From assembly GCF_013363995.1 (NCBI RefSeq), contig NZ_JABWGO010000015.1, forward strand, positions 62,001 through 126,000: 64,000 nt of DNA. The letters are read 5' to 3'. How positions within the stretch are numbered: position 1 is the first letter of the stretch; the number at the start of each line of letters is the position of its first letter. The notes beneath the pieces were generated by a model. The model searched no databases, was not told where the DNA came from, and saw only the letters and a program-made list of their open reading frames with translations. The position numbers and the translations under genes are program-made. Below, in pieces: positions 52,027 through 60,499 of this stretch. This DNA is from Nonomuraea rhodomycinica (lineage in GTDB: Bacteria; Actinomycetota; Actinomycetes; Streptosporangiales; Streptosporangiaceae).

Positions 52027-52656
52027 ATGGCCATCCGGGTGGTGGTCGCTGATGACCATGCGGCGGTACGGGCGGGGATCGCGCTGATCCTGGGCGGCGC
52101 CGACGACATCGAGGTGGTGGGAGAGGCCGCCGACGGGGAGGAGGCCGTGGCGCTCGCGCGGGAGAAGCGGCCGGACGTCGTGTTGATGGATGTGCGCATG
52201 CCGCGGCTGGACGGGATCTCGGCCACCCGGGAGCTGGCCGGGGTGGCGGATGTATTGATCTTGACGACGTTCGACGTGGACGAGTACGTGTTCGGGGCGC
52301 TTCGTGCTGGAGCGGCGGGGTTCTTGCTGAAGAACACCGACGCCGAGAGCTTGGTGGAGGCGGTTCGGGTGGTGGCGCGGGGGGACGGGCTCATCTCGCC
52401 GGCTGTCACCCGGCGGTTGATCTCGGCTTTCGCGGAGATGCCTCCGCCCCGTGATCGGCAGGCCGTGGCCGGGCTGACGCCTCGGGAGCGGGAGGTGCTG
52501 GCCTGCGTGGCTCGGGGGCTGTCCAACGCGGAGATCGCCAAGGAGCTCGACATGGCGGAGGCGACGACGAAGACACATGTGAGCAGGGTGCTCGGCAAGC
52601 TGGGGTTGAAGAGCCGGGTGCAGGCTGCGATCTACTACTCGGCGTACGAGGAGTAG
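52027..52656 (+). CDS. LuxR/NarL family response regulator
   Basis: A 209-residue response regulator. The receiver domain has the acidic pair VVADDHAAVR, phospho-acceptor Asp in VVLMDVRMPRLDG, Thr in LILTTFD and Lys in GFLLKNT. The C-terminal LuxR HTH is LTPREREVLACVARGLSNAEIAKELDMAEATTKTHVSRVLGKLGLKSR in form. The start MAIRVVV follows GGTGAGGTG. It is the cognate partner of the kinase at 50488; the inverted repeat at 50415 is a possible target. Confidence 0.93.
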   Translation: MAIRVVVADDHAAVRAGIALILGGADDIEVVGEAADGEEAVALAREKRPDVVLMDVRMPRLDGISATRELAGVADVLILTTFDVDEYVFGALRAGAAGFLLKNTDAESLVEAVRVVARGDGLISPAVTRRLISAFAEMPPPRDRQAVAGLTPREREVLACVARGLSNAEIAKELDMAEATTKTHVSRVLGKLGLKSRVQAAIYYSAYEE

Positions 52657-53062
52657 CGCGCCGACGCTCTCACCGGTCGAGGCGGACTGGTGGGGTTTCC
52701 GGCCGGTTTCGCTTTTGGGTCGGCCATGCCGTCGGAAAGCGCCTGGCATGCCGTCAGGCGATACCGCCGTCCCACGCCGCTCGCCACCGGCTGGGCGATA
52801 CCGCCGCTCCATCGCTCCACGCCGCTCGCCACCGGCTGGGCGATCCAGCCCGCCGCCCCGCGGCCCCACGCCGCCCGCCACCCCGTCAGGTGATCCCGGC
52901 GCGTCGTTCGAGGTCGCCTGTTTCAAGTCGCCTGTTCCCATCGGTTACGCCGTGACCGCCCGTTCCGGCCCATTCGGGAAGTGAGCGGTCGGTGTCCTTC
53001 GGCCGTGGGGCATCGTCCCCCGGGCCTACTCTCCGTCGGTGGCGGCCCGTAGGCTGGCCGTC
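52657..53062. repeat. Gene-free region with a 28-bp direct repeat
   Basis: Copies of a 28-bp unit (beginning CCACGCCGCTCGCCACCGGC) lie at 52772-52799 and 52817-52844, as part of a 45-bp periodicity. GCGATACCGCCG also recurs. No convincing gene is present in the 406 bp. Confidence 0.7.
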
Positions 53063-53395
53063 GTGAGTTCTCCGCCGCCTGTCTCCCCCGGGCCGTCCGG
53101 TCAACCGCCTCGCCAGACCGGTCTCGTGGTGGGGCTGGCGTTCGCGGGAGCCTTCGGCTACTGGGTCGTCAACGTGCTCCTGGGGCTGATCGTGATCAGG
53201 TTCGACTCTCGGGTCGCGGTCGGGGTGGGGGCGGCGGTGCTGGCTCTCGGGGCGTTGGGCGGCGGGGTTCTGCTGGTGTCGCGGCGCAAGCCCTGGGCCC
53301 TCGGTCTGGGATTGGGGTTGATGATCGGGTGGGCGTTGGCCTCCATCGTGACCGCCGGATTCTGTACCGGGCTCAATCCGAATCTCTACGCCTGA
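53063..53395 (+). CDS. Small three-helix membrane protein, probably leaderless
   Basis: A 110-residue protein starting at GTG 53063. TAGGCT lies 7 bases upstream and no ribosome site is visible. After a Pro-rich N-terminus it has three membrane helices (LVVGLAFAGAFGYWVVNVLLGLIVI, AVGVGAAVLALGALGGGVLLV, LGLGLGLMIGWALASIVTAGF) and ends FCTGLNPNLYA. The last 60 residues are paralogous to the next protein (LGLGLMLGWALWSIVSAGFCTGINPGMYG). Confidence 0.75.
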   Translation: MSSPPPVSPGPSGQPPRQTGLVVGLAFAGAFGYWVVNVLLGLIVIRFDSRVAVGVGAAVLALGALGGGVLLVSRRKPWALGLGLGLMIGWALASIVTAGFCTGLNPNLYA

Positions 53396-53437
53396 TGGGC
53401 GGCCATCCGGTCGCGGTCGGCACGGCGCGGTGCGCGG

Positions 53438-53953
53438 ATGAGTGAGTCGCCGCCCCCGCCGCCTCGCGGGCCGCAGTCTCACGGGCCGCAGCCTCGCGGG
53501 CCGCAGCCTCGCGGGCCGCAGTCTCACGGGCCGCAGCCCCACGGGCCCACACCACATGGGCCTCAGCGCCACGGGCAGCCACCACAGCCGCCGCAGCCGC
53601 CCCAGCCCCCGCCGCACGGCTACTGGGCGCCGCCGCCGAAGCCGCCGCGTGACAGCTCCCCCGCCCTCCTCATAGGCATGGCCTTCGCCGGCCTCGCCCT
53701 CTACAGCGCGCTGAACTTCCTGCTGGTCCTCGTCGTCCTCTTCGCCGCCATGGACAAGGGCGGCAACCAGCTGTGGACCGCCATCGCCGCCGTCGTCCTC
53801 GCGCTCGTGGGCCTGGGCGCCGGCGCCGGGCTGCTGGTCCTGCGGCGGCCGTGGGCGACCGGGCTGGGGCTCGGGTTGATGCTCGGGTGGGCGTTGTGGT
53901 CGATCGTGTCGGCCGGTTTCTGCACGGGCATCAATCCGGGAATGTACGGCTGA
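53438..53953 (+). CDS. Pro/His-rich small membrane protein, paralogue of the 53063 gene
   Basis: A 171-residue protein. Residues 5-65 are a repetitive Pro-Gln-Gly-His tract (units GPQPRGPQ, GPQPHGP). Three membrane helices follow that match the preceding protein and end FCTGINPGMYG. The gene stops one base before the Lgt-like gene, so it belongs to the same transcript. The His-rich tract could bind metal; this is speculative. Confidence 0.75.
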   Translation: MSESPPPPPRGPQSHGPQPRGPQPRGPQSHGPQPHGPTPHGPQRHGQPPQPPQPPQPPPHGYWAPPPKPPRDSSPALLIGMAFAGLALYSALNFLLVLVVLFAAMDKGGNQLWTAIAAVVLALVGLGAGAGLLVLRRPWATGLGLGLMLGWALWSIVSAGFCTGINPGMYG

Positions 53954-53954
53954 C

Positions 53955-54698
53955 ATGGCCATACCACTGCATGAGGTGTTCGTCGGGCTCGGCGTTCTCG
54001 TCGCGTCCGTCGTGTTCGTACGGGAGGCTCGCCGCCGTGGCGCGCTCAACGAGCAGTCGCTCGTGGCCGTCACCGGCGCGCTCGTCGGCGGCGCCATCGG
54101 CATGCGCCTGGCCGGCTGGATGGAGACGCTCGACCTGAAGGACCTCTGGCTGTACGGGTCCCGCAGCATCCTGGGCGGCCTGACCGGGGCGTACGTCGGC
54201 GTGCTGGTCGCCAAGCGGGTCATCGGCCTCCGGGAGCGCACCGGCGACCTGTTCGCCCCGGCCGTGGCGCTGGGCATGGCCGTCGGGCGCGTCGGCTGCC
54301 ACCTGACCGAGGCCCCGGGGCGGCCCACCGACCTGCCGTGGGGCGTCCACGCGCCGCCGACCACGCCCGAGTGCCCCGGCTGCCTGACCGGTCAGGCCAT
54401 GCACCCGTCGTTCATCTACGAGATCATCTTCCATCTCGTCGCGTACGGGGCGCTGGTGTGGGCGCGGGACAAGGTGACGCGGCCGGGCGAGCTGTTCACG
54501 CTCTACCTGGCCGGGTACGCGGCGTTCCGGTTCCTCGTCGAGTTCACGCGGGCGAACGAGACCGTGTGGCTGGGGCTGACGCGCCCGCAGTGGTTCCTCG
54601 TCCCGGGGACGATCCTGCTGGCCGTACGCGTCGGGTACGGCTGGCGGCGCGGCCACTACGATGCACTTCTCCGACGGAAGGCGACAGTTCGGTCATGA
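53955..54698 (+). CDS. Lgt-family membrane protein (prolipoprotein diacylglyceryl transferase-like)
   Basis: A 247-residue protein with about seven membrane helices. Several Lgt landmarks are present: AVGRVGCHLTEAPGRPTDLPWG (Arg of the GRxGN motif kept, Asn changed to His), HPSFIYEIIFHL, and YAAFRFLVEFTRAN (the essential second Arg). The Lgt loop that normally reads FHGG is SRSILGG here, so the catalytic His is missing. It is therefore probably not the housekeeping lipoprotein enzyme. Start and stop are tightly packed: one base after the upstream gene, and ATGA overlap with the radical SAM gene. A lipid-transfer or lipid-modification role is inferred. Confidence 0.82.
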   Translation: MAIPLHEVFVGLGVLVASVVFVREARRRGALNEQSLVAVTGALVGGAIGMRLAGWMETLDLKDLWLYGSRSILGGLTGAYVGVLVAKRVIGLRERTGDLFAPAVALGMAVGRVGCHLTEAPGRPTDLPWGVHAPPTTPECPGCLTGQAMHPSFIYEIIFHLVAYGALVWARDKVTRPGELFTLYLAGYAAFRFLVEFTRANETVWLGLTRPQWFLVPGTILLAVRVGYGWRRGHYDALLRRKATVRS

Positions 54699-56248
54699 GC
54701 CCAGGAATGGGACTGCGGGGCGACCGCATCCTCAGGTACGTCAACGCGTTCTGCCCGCACTGCCACGGCCGCGACCTGGAACACGTCGAGCGGCTCAGCG
54801 GCTACCTGGCGGTGCGCGACGGCCGGGTGTGGCTGGAGCGCGGGTGCCGCGAGCACGGCCTGGTCCGGACGCTCTACGACGAGGACCCGGAGATCCTGGA
54901 GTACCTGGAGGAGTGGACCGCTCCCACCAAGCAGCACATCCCGGACGTGTCGGGCAACTTCGCGCCCGTCCCCGCCGCGTACCTCCAGGGGCTGCCGGAG
55001 ATGCAGACGCAGCACACGTGCATCCTGCTGGAGGACATCGCCGAGGCGTGCAACCTGCGCTGCCCGACCTGCTTCGCCGACAGCTCGCCCGACCTGAGCG
55101 GGATCGTCCCGGTCGCCGACGTCCTCGCGAACGTCGACCAGCGCCTGGCCCGCGAGAACGGCCGGCTGGACGTGCTCATGCTGAGCGGCGGCGAGCCGAC
55201 GCTGCACCCGGAGCTCCCGCTGCTGCTGCGCGAGCTCACGCAGCGGCCGGTCACCCGCATCCTGATCAACACCAACGGCGTCCTCGTCGCCCGCGACGAC
55301 GACCTGCTCGACCTGCTCACCGAGCACCGCGAGCGGGTGGAGGTCTACCTCCAGTACGACGGCGGCTCGGCCGAGGCGTCGCGACACCACCGGGGCGGCG
55401 ACCTGCGGCGGCTCAAGGAGCAGGCCGTACGGCGGCTGTCGGAGCGGGAGATCTTCACCACGCTGGTGATGACGGCGGCGCTCGGCGTCAACGACGGCGA
55501 GATCGGCGACGTCGTACGGGTGGCGCTCGACACGCCGTTCGTGGGCGGCGTGTCGCTGCAGCCGCAGTTCGGCTCGGGCCGCTCGGCGCGGATCGACCCG
55601 ATGGACCGGCTCACCCACACCGGCGTGCTCAGCCGGCTCGGACCGCAGACCGGCGGGCTGGTCACCTGGCGCGACCTGACCGCGCTGCCGTGCTCCCACC
55701 CCCACTGCTGCTCGGTCGGCTACCTGATCCGCGACGACTCGCGGCGGTGGCGGTCGCTGGTGGCGCTGATGGGCCACGACCGGCTGAAGGCGAACCTGGG
55801 CCTGGTCGCCAACCGGATCGCCGACAGCGACATCCCGCGCGAGCTGCGGGCGGCCGTACAGGAGTCGCTGCTGGGGCTGCTGTCGGAGCAGTCGTCGCTG
55901 TCGCACCCGCAGATCGGCGACCTGTGGCGCGACATCTGCGAGAACTGCGACCTCGGCGTGTCCACGCTGCTCACACTCGCCTCCTCGGCGCTGCCGGGCC
56001 GGCGCGCGAAGCTGCGCCGGATGCTGGGCGAGCGGGTGGTCCGGATCACGGTCAAGCCGTTCATGGACATCTCGACGATGATCGAGGAACGGCTCACGCA
56101 GTGCTGCGTCCATGTGGGCACGCGGGCCGAGCAGGACCAGTGCGCGCCGTTCTGCGCGGTGCAGGCGTGGCCGCAGCTCTCGGCGCAGCGGCTGTCGGCG
56201 GTGGCGTCGGAGCCCCGGACGCGGCTTCCTCTGGAGGTCCTGACGTGA
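54695..56248 (+). CDS. Cys-rich radical SAM protein resembling MJ0619/tetraether-lipid-synthase (Tes) family
   Basis: A 517-residue radical SAM enzyme. An N-terminal CPHC (Cys20, Cys23) with Cys51 looks like a rubredoxin or auxiliary-site motif. The radical SAM cluster motif CNLRCPTCFADSS has Cys119, Cys123 and Cys126. MLSGGEPTLHPEL is the SAM-binding GGE motif. The C-terminal part has ALPCSHPHCCSVGYL, then VKPFMDISTMIEERLTQCC and CAPFCAVQAW, a block typical of the MJ0619/Tes-type family that also carries extra clusters. In archaea Tes joins lipid tails; other members act as methyltransferases. Here the flanking Lgt-like and membrane proteins favour a lipid substrate. It overlaps both neighbours. 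Confidence 0.82.
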   Translation: MSPGMGLRGDRILRYVNAFCPHCHGRDLEHVERLSGYLAVRDGRVWLERGCREHGLVRTLYDEDPEILEYLEEWTAPTKQHIPDVSGNFAPVPAAYLQGLPEMQTQHTCILLEDIAEACNLRCPTCFADSSPDLSGIVPVADVLANVDQRLARENGRLDVLMLSGGEPTLHPELPLLLRELTQRPVTRILINTNGVLVARDDDLLDLLTEHRERVEVYLQYDGGSAEASRHHRGGDLRRLKEQAVRRLSEREIFTTLVMTAALGVNDGEIGDVVRVALDTPFVGGVSLQPQFGSGRSARIDPMDRLTHTGVLSRLGPQTGGLVTWRDLTALPCSHPHCCSVGYLIRDDSRRWRSLVALMGHDRLKANLGLVANRIADSDIPRELRAAVQESLLGLLSEQSSLSHPQIGDLWRDICENCDLGVSTLLTLASSALPGRRAKLRRMLGERVVRITVKPFMDISTMIEERLTQCCVHVGTRAEQDQCAPFCAVQAWPQLSAQRLSAVASEPRTRLPLEVLT

Positions 56249-56490
56249 AGGCCGAGCCGTACGACCCGCTGCGGCTGTGCGTGTACGCGACGGTCGCGCT
56301 GCTGGCGTGGCTGCTGGGGCCGTGGGCGGTGCTCGGGTTCGCCGTACTGGGGTTCGCGGGGTACTGGAAGGCGCGCCGGGCCGGGCTGACCCGCAGCAAG
56401 TGCCTGCTGCGGGACACCCGGCTCGTGCTGGCCTACCTGGGGCTGCTGGCGGTGGCGGCGTCCGTCGCGATCGTGCTGTCCCTCAGGTGA
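56245..56490 (+). CDS. Small two-helix membrane protein of the radical SAM operon
   Basis: An 81-residue protein starting at a GTG that overlaps the radical SAM stop (GTGA) with GGAGG eight bases upstream. It has two to three membrane helices (LRLCVYATVALLAWLLGPWAVLGFAVLGFAGYW, LVLAYLGLLAVAASVAIVLSL) joined by a basic loop RRAGLTRSKCLLRDT. The coupling implies it works with the radical SAM and Lgt-like proteins, perhaps as a membrane anchor. Family unknown. Confidence 0.75.
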   Translation: MKAEPYDPLRLCVYATVALLAWLLGPWAVLGFAVLGFAGYWKARRAGLTRSKCLLRDTRLVLAYLGLLAVAASVAIVLSLR

Positions 56491-56499
56491 CGGCGGGGG

Positions 56500-56958
56500 C
56501 TACTCGGCGGGGACGTACAGGCTGAGCGTCTCGGCGATGCAGGCCGGACGCCGCTCGCCCTCGACCTCGATCGTCATCTTCAGGTTGGACAGGTAGCCGG
56601 CGGGCGTGCCCTTGACGTCGGTCAGCTCGCCCGAGGCCCTGACCCGCGCGCCCACCGGCACCGGCCGCGGGAAGCGGACCTTGTTCAGGCCGTAGTTGAC
56701 GCCCATGGCGATGCCCTCGACCTTGACCAGCTCCATCATGAACGACGGAAGCAGCGACAGGCTGAGGTAGCCGTGGGCGATGGTGCCGCCGAACGGTCCC
56801 TCCTTGGCGCGCTCCACGTCGACGTGGATCCACTGGTGGTCGTCGGTGGCGTCGGCGAACAGGTTGACCTGCTCCTGGGTGATCGTGCGCCACTCGGTCG
56901 GGCCGAACGTCTCGCCGACGGCCGACTTGAGCTCCTGTACGTTCGCGAAGGTCCGCAT
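56500..56958 (-). CDS. MaoC-like hydratase (hot-dog fold)
   Basis: A 152-residue MaoC dehydratase-domain protein. Key stretch: ITQEQVNLFADATDDHQWIHVDVERAKEGPFGGTIAHGYLSLSL, which contains the hydratase motif Asp-x4-His. It would hydrate enoyl-CoA esters. TAGCGT a few bases before the ATG without ribosome site suggests a leaderless message. It converges, ten bases away, on the small membrane protein gene of the radical SAM operon. Confidence 0.9.
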   Translation of the reverse strand: MRTFANVQELKSAVGETFGPTEWRTITQEQVNLFADATDDHQWIHVDVERAKEGPFGGTIAHGYLSLSLLPSFMMELVKVEGIAMGVNYGLNKVRFPRPVPVGARVRASGELTDVKGTPAGYLSNLKMTIEVEGERRPACIAETLSLYVPAE

Positions 56959-57253
56959 GGGCCTGAACGCTATTGCGCTGGCGGGACGGCTGCCAAGTCG
57001 AGCCGCCGGTACGGGCGGAACGCCCGGCTCGCCCCCGGGCGGCGGATCTGTTGCGAAGATCTTTACTCGAAAGCGTCGCATGGGTGTTCGAGTCCGCGCT
57101 ACAGTTCTGGGTGTCGAATCGAACATGGGTTCGGCCAGGTGAGAGGGGGTGTGTTCGATGACGGCGACGGCGACGGCCCGCGCTCGGACACGCCGTACGG
57201 CTTTCTGCGCAAATCTACGACGGCCGCTATATCCGGCAATAAAGTCCGAGAGC

Positions 57254-58435
57254 GTGGACCCTGTGCGCAATCCCTACGCCCCCGGAGCCGGGCAGCGTCC
57301 CCCCGAGCTCGCCGGCCGTGACCGTGAGCTCCAGCAGTTCGAGGTCGTGCTGGAGCGGGTGGCCCGTGGCCGGCCCGAGCGCAGCATGGTCGTCACCGGG
57401 CTGCGGGGCGTGGGCAAGACCGTCCTGCTCAACACCTTCAAGTCCATGGCGATGCAGCGGCTGTGGGGCACGGGCAAGATCGAGGCCCGGCCCGACCAGT
57501 CGATCCGCCGTCCCGTCGCCGCCGCCCTGCACATGGCGGTCCGCGAGCTGGCCCCGCGGCACCGCGCGCCCGAGCGCATCGAGGACTTCCTCGGCGTGCT
57601 CAAGGCGTTCGCGATGCGCGACCCGGCCGCGGCCAAGGGCACCTCCCACTGGTCGCCCGGCATCGAGGTGCCGGCCAGCCGGGGCCGCGCCGACTCCGGC
57701 GACCTGGAGATCGACCTGACCGAGCTGTTCGTCGACGCGGCGAGCGTGGCCACCGACCTCGGGGTCGGCATCGCGCTGTTCATCGACGAGATGCAGGACG
57801 TGCCGGCGGCCGACGTCTCGGCGCTGTGCGCCGCCTGCCACGAGCTGTCGCAGTCGGGCGGGCCGCTCATCGTGGTCGGCGCCGGGCTGCCACACCTGCC
57901 GAGCGTGCTGTCGGCCAGCAAGAGCTACTCCGAGCGGCTGTTCCGCTACGCCCGCATCGACCGGCTCGACCGCGAGGCCGCCGACCTGGCGCTGATCCTG
58001 CCGGCCCGCGAGGAGGACGTCGAGTTCACCCAGGACGCCCTCGACGCGCTCTACGAGGCGGCCGACGGCTACCCCTACTTCGTCCAGGCGTACGGCAAGG
58101 TGGCCTGGGACCTCGCGCCGCGCAGCCCCATCACGGTGGAGGACGTGCGGGTGTCGGCCCCCGAGGCCGAGGAGGAGCTCGCGGTCGGCTTCTTCGGCAG
58201 CCGTTACGAGCGGGCGACCCCGGCCGAGCGCGACTACATGCACGCCATGGCGCAGATCGGCGACGAGCCGGTCGCCACCGCCGAGGTCGCCGACGCCCTC
58301 GGCCGCAAGCCGTCCAGCCTGTCGCCGGCGCGCGACAGCCTCATCAAGAAGGGCCTGATCTACAGCGCCGAGCGTGGGCTGATCGCGTTCACCGTGCCGC
58401 ATTTCGGGAGGTTCCTGCGGGCCCAGCCGATCTGA
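57254..58435 (+). CDS. AAA family ATP-binding protein (Orc1/STAND-like)
   Basis: A 393-residue soluble ATPase. The start region VDPVRNPYAPGAGQRPPELAGRDREL precedes Walker A GLRGVGKTVLL and Walker B GIALFIDEMQD. A sensor region VVGAGLPHLPSVLS follows, and then a C-terminal winged-helix-like part (EVADALGRKPSSLSPARDSLIKKGLIY). This layout is typical of a conserved actinobacterial ATP-binding protein family related to archaeal Orc1/Cdc6-type ATPases. I use the GTG at 57254; the GTG at 57263 is possible. No operon partner. It is followed by a perfect 18-bp hairpin. Confidence 0.88.
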   Translation: MDPVRNPYAPGAGQRPPELAGRDRELQQFEVVLERVARGRPERSMVVTGLRGVGKTVLLNTFKSMAMQRLWGTGKIEARPDQSIRRPVAAALHMAVRELAPRHRAPERIEDFLGVLKAFAMRDPAAAKGTSHWSPGIEVPASRGRADSGDLEIDLTELFVDAASVATDLGVGIALFIDEMQDVPAADVSALCAACHELSQSGGPLIVVGAGLPHLPSVLSASKSYSERLFRYARIDRLDREAADLALILPAREEDVEFTQDALDALYEAADGYPYFVQAYGKVAWDLAPRSPITVEDVRVSAPEAEEELAVGFFGSRYERATPAERDYMHAMAQIGDEPVATAEVADALGRKPSSLSPARDSLIKKGLIYSAERGLIAFTVPHFGRFLRAQPI

Positions 58436-58450
58436 GCGGCACCCCTAGTC

Positions 58451-58494
58451 CTCTATTGGGCTGTCTAGTGGGGAAGCTAGACAGCCCAATAGAG
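58451..58494. terminator. Perfect 18-bp-stem hairpin between convergent genes
   Basis: CTCTATTGGGCTGTCTAG pairs exactly with CTAGACAGCCCAATAGAG around the loop TGGGGAAG. It lies between the ATPase stop (58435) and the stop of the minus-strand MauE-like gene (58539). The word GGCTGTCTAG occurs again at 58528. It probably terminates both genes. Confidence 0.8.
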
Positions 58495-58538
58495 CCACAT
58501 CGAGCATGCCGTCGTGGGAAATCTACGGCTGTCTAGCG

Positions 58539-59339
58539 TCAGGCCGATACAGGGGTATATTCCGGCATCGAGCCGCTGTCCTGCCGGTCGACCACGGCCG
58601 CCCGCACCACCGGCCGCCGCCCGCTGAGGTACACCGCGAAGACCACGTCCCGGTCGCCCTGGCCGTCGAAGGCGAAGAAGCGCCAGCACAGCTCCCGCCA
58701 GCTGTCGTACGGCTCGGCCGCGGCCAGCTCCGCCTGGTGGGCGCGCCACGTACCACTGCTCCTGAGCCGTGACAGCGTGACGCTCTCGGCCGGGGCCCTG
58801 CGCCGCTCGCACGGAGCGCGGTAGCGCAGGCGGTCCACCATCTCCTCCAGCTCCGGCGACAGCGCGACGAGCACGGCGACGCCGGCCAGGGTGTGCCAGG
58901 ACGGCCGGGCGAACACCGTCCATCCGGGCGTCTCGCCCCACACCGTCATCAGCGCCATGCCGCTGAGCGTCACCGTCCGCGCGACCGAACGCAGCCCCAC
59001 GGGCGCGGCGCTGACCTCGCCGAAGCAGCCGCAGCCCGCGTCGGGCCGGCGTCTGCGCAGCTCCAGCAGCACGTACGTGGACAGCGTGAAGAACGTCACT
59101 GTGCCCCACCGGAAGAGCGGATGGGTGGTGAGCAGGAGCCCGCAGGCGAGCACCAGCTCCCCCGCGGCGCAGACGACGAGCGCGGGGGCCTGCATGCGCC
59201 CCGGCACGAGGACGGCCGGCCCGAGCCGCGACAGCGCGCCCGGCTCCCCTCCGGAGCGCACCGTGATCATCTTGGCCACCGTCCCGAGGACGAGCAGCAC
59301 GATCAGCGCCGGCTGCTGCGATGCCAGCACGAGCGTCAC
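58539..59339 (-). CDS. MauE/DoxX-like membrane protein with C-terminal soluble domain
   Basis: A 266-residue protein. The first half has four membrane helices in the MauE (methylamine utilisation) pattern, with RRRPDAGCGCFGEVSAAPVG carrying the CGCFG cysteine pair seen in MauE-type thiol-linked proteins. The last 80 residues form a soluble domain (SWRELCWRFFAFDGQGDRDVVF). The GTG start shares bases with the stop of the Cys-rich protein gene (GTGA at 59336-59339), so the two are coupled. Redox maturation or thiol transfer is a reasonable inference. Confidence 0.8.
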   Translation of the reverse strand: MTLVLASQQPALIVLLVLGTVAKMITVRSGGEPGALSRLGPAVLVPGRMQAPALVVCAAGELVLACGLLLTTHPLFRWGTVTFFTLSTYVLLELRRRRPDAGCGCFGEVSAAPVGLRSVARTVTLSGMALMTVWGETPGWTVFARPSWHTLAGVAVLVALSPELEEMVDRLRYRAPCERRRAPAESVTLSRLRSSGTWRAHQAELAAAEPYDSWRELCWRFFAFDGQGDRDVVFAVYLSGRRPVVRAAVVDRQDSGSMPEYTPVSA

Positions 59340-60283
59340 CCCAATCCGATCTGAGCGTTGAAACACCCCTTGACCAGTTCTCCGCCGAGCTCCACGAACG
59401 TCGAGGGTGACAGCTCGGCGAGGCGCCCGCGCGGCGACGTCCCGCACTCCACGCAACGATCGCAGAACCGGCCGGCCACGCAACCGCAGGCGACGATCGG
59501 CACGTTGGCCGAGCGCCCGGCGCACTGGTTGTGGACCTGCACCAGCGACCCCATCGCGAGGTACGGCAGGCCCGCGCAGGACACCTCGGCCTCGGGGCAG
59601 CCGGCGTCGGAACGCTCCATCATCGGGTACGCCAGACCCCATTCCCCCTCGTCGAACGCGTCGGACCAGGTGACGGTGCCGGAGACGCGCTGCTGGGTGC
59701 CGGCGTACGCGGCGGGCGCCGGGGGGACCGCGCGGGCCGGGTACGGGGGCTGGGAGGTGGCGGGCAGCAGCGCCAGGCAGCCGCCGTCGCGCCGTACGCC
59801 GATCGCGTCGAGCAGGTAGCCGGGCTCCAGCCGCGGGTGGCGCACCTGGAGCCGGCCGGCGGCGCGGTGGGGGACGGTGATGGTGCGGCGGCCCCGGTGC
59901 GGGCCGCAGGCGAGCTCGACCGACAGGTCGGCGCGTCCCTCCACGGACAGGATGGTCCCGGTGATGCGGGTGATGCCGGCCCAGATCCGATCGACGACCT
60001 TGCCCTCGTGCAGGGCCCGGATGACCACCCTGGCCCCGACGGGCAGGTCGGCCGGGGTGGTGTCGCCGCCGTTCCAGGCGGTGGCCGAGGGGGTGATGAA
60101 CAGGCGCTCCTCCCGGCCGTCGGGGGTCTCGACGACGACGAGGTGGGGGCTGACGTCACGGATCTCGCCCGTGACGGCGCGGACGGGATCGCCGTCGCCG
60201 GGGGCGGGTCCCGGCACTCCGGCCTCACGGCCCAGGGCGGCGGCGGCGAGCAGCCTGCGCCGGTCAACGCTCGGGTAGCCCAT
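59336..60283 (-). CDS. Cys-rich protein of unknown function, partner of MauE-like protein
   Basis: A 315-residue protein. A DRRRLLAAAALG segment at the N-terminus resembles a minimal Tat signal but lacks a long hydrophobic core. The middle half is beta-rich (VTGEIRDVSPHLVVVETPDG, VVIRALHEGKVVDRIWAGI). The C-terminal quarter is full of cysteines: DAGCPEAEVSCAGLPY, NQCAG, VACGCVAGRFCDRCVECG. Start at 60283 with GAGGAGG upstream. Translational coupling to the MauE-like gene suggests one disulphide or metal system. Family not recognised. Confidence 0.75.
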   Translation of the reverse strand: MGYPSVDRRRLLAAAALGREAGVPGPAPGDGDPVRAVTGEIRDVSPHLVVVETPDGREERLFITPSATAWNGGDTTPADLPVGARVVIRALHEGKVVDRIWAGITRITGTILSVEGRADLSVELACGPHRGRRTITVPHRAAGRLQVRHPRLEPGYLLDAIGVRRDGGCLALLPATSQPPYPARAVPPAPAAYAGTQQRVSGTVTWSDAFDEGEWGLAYPMMERSDAGCPEAEVSCAGLPYLAMGSLVQVHNQCAGRSANVPIVACGCVAGRFCDRCVECGTSPRGRLAELSPSTFVELGGELVKGCFNAQIGLG

Positions 60284-60289
60284 CCCCAT

Positions 60290-60499
60290 CCCTCCTCGTC
60301 GCCTCTAGGTTCACACGTCCTGGCCGGTCGTGTGGGGGTGACACCGCATAAGGGAGCAATTAACGCACTCACGGTGAAGGAGATGGCACCCGTCGTCATA
60401 CAAACCGCCACCGACCTTGACGGACCTTTGTCGTCGGCGGGCCGAATCCTGGGTTCCGGTTCAGCCCGAACAGCGCGTTCGGCTGCGATTCTGACCACG
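60290..60499. other. Intergenic region upstream of the sigma factor gene
   Basis: No gene seen. A TTGACG hexamer occurs near 60417. No reliable promoter pair could be assigned. Confidence 0.35.

Noticed and set aside
52690-52984. Short plus-strand frames with repeated STPLATGWAI peptides
   Set aside because: The peptides come from the 28-bp DNA repeat; no ribosome site and no resemblance to a protein family.
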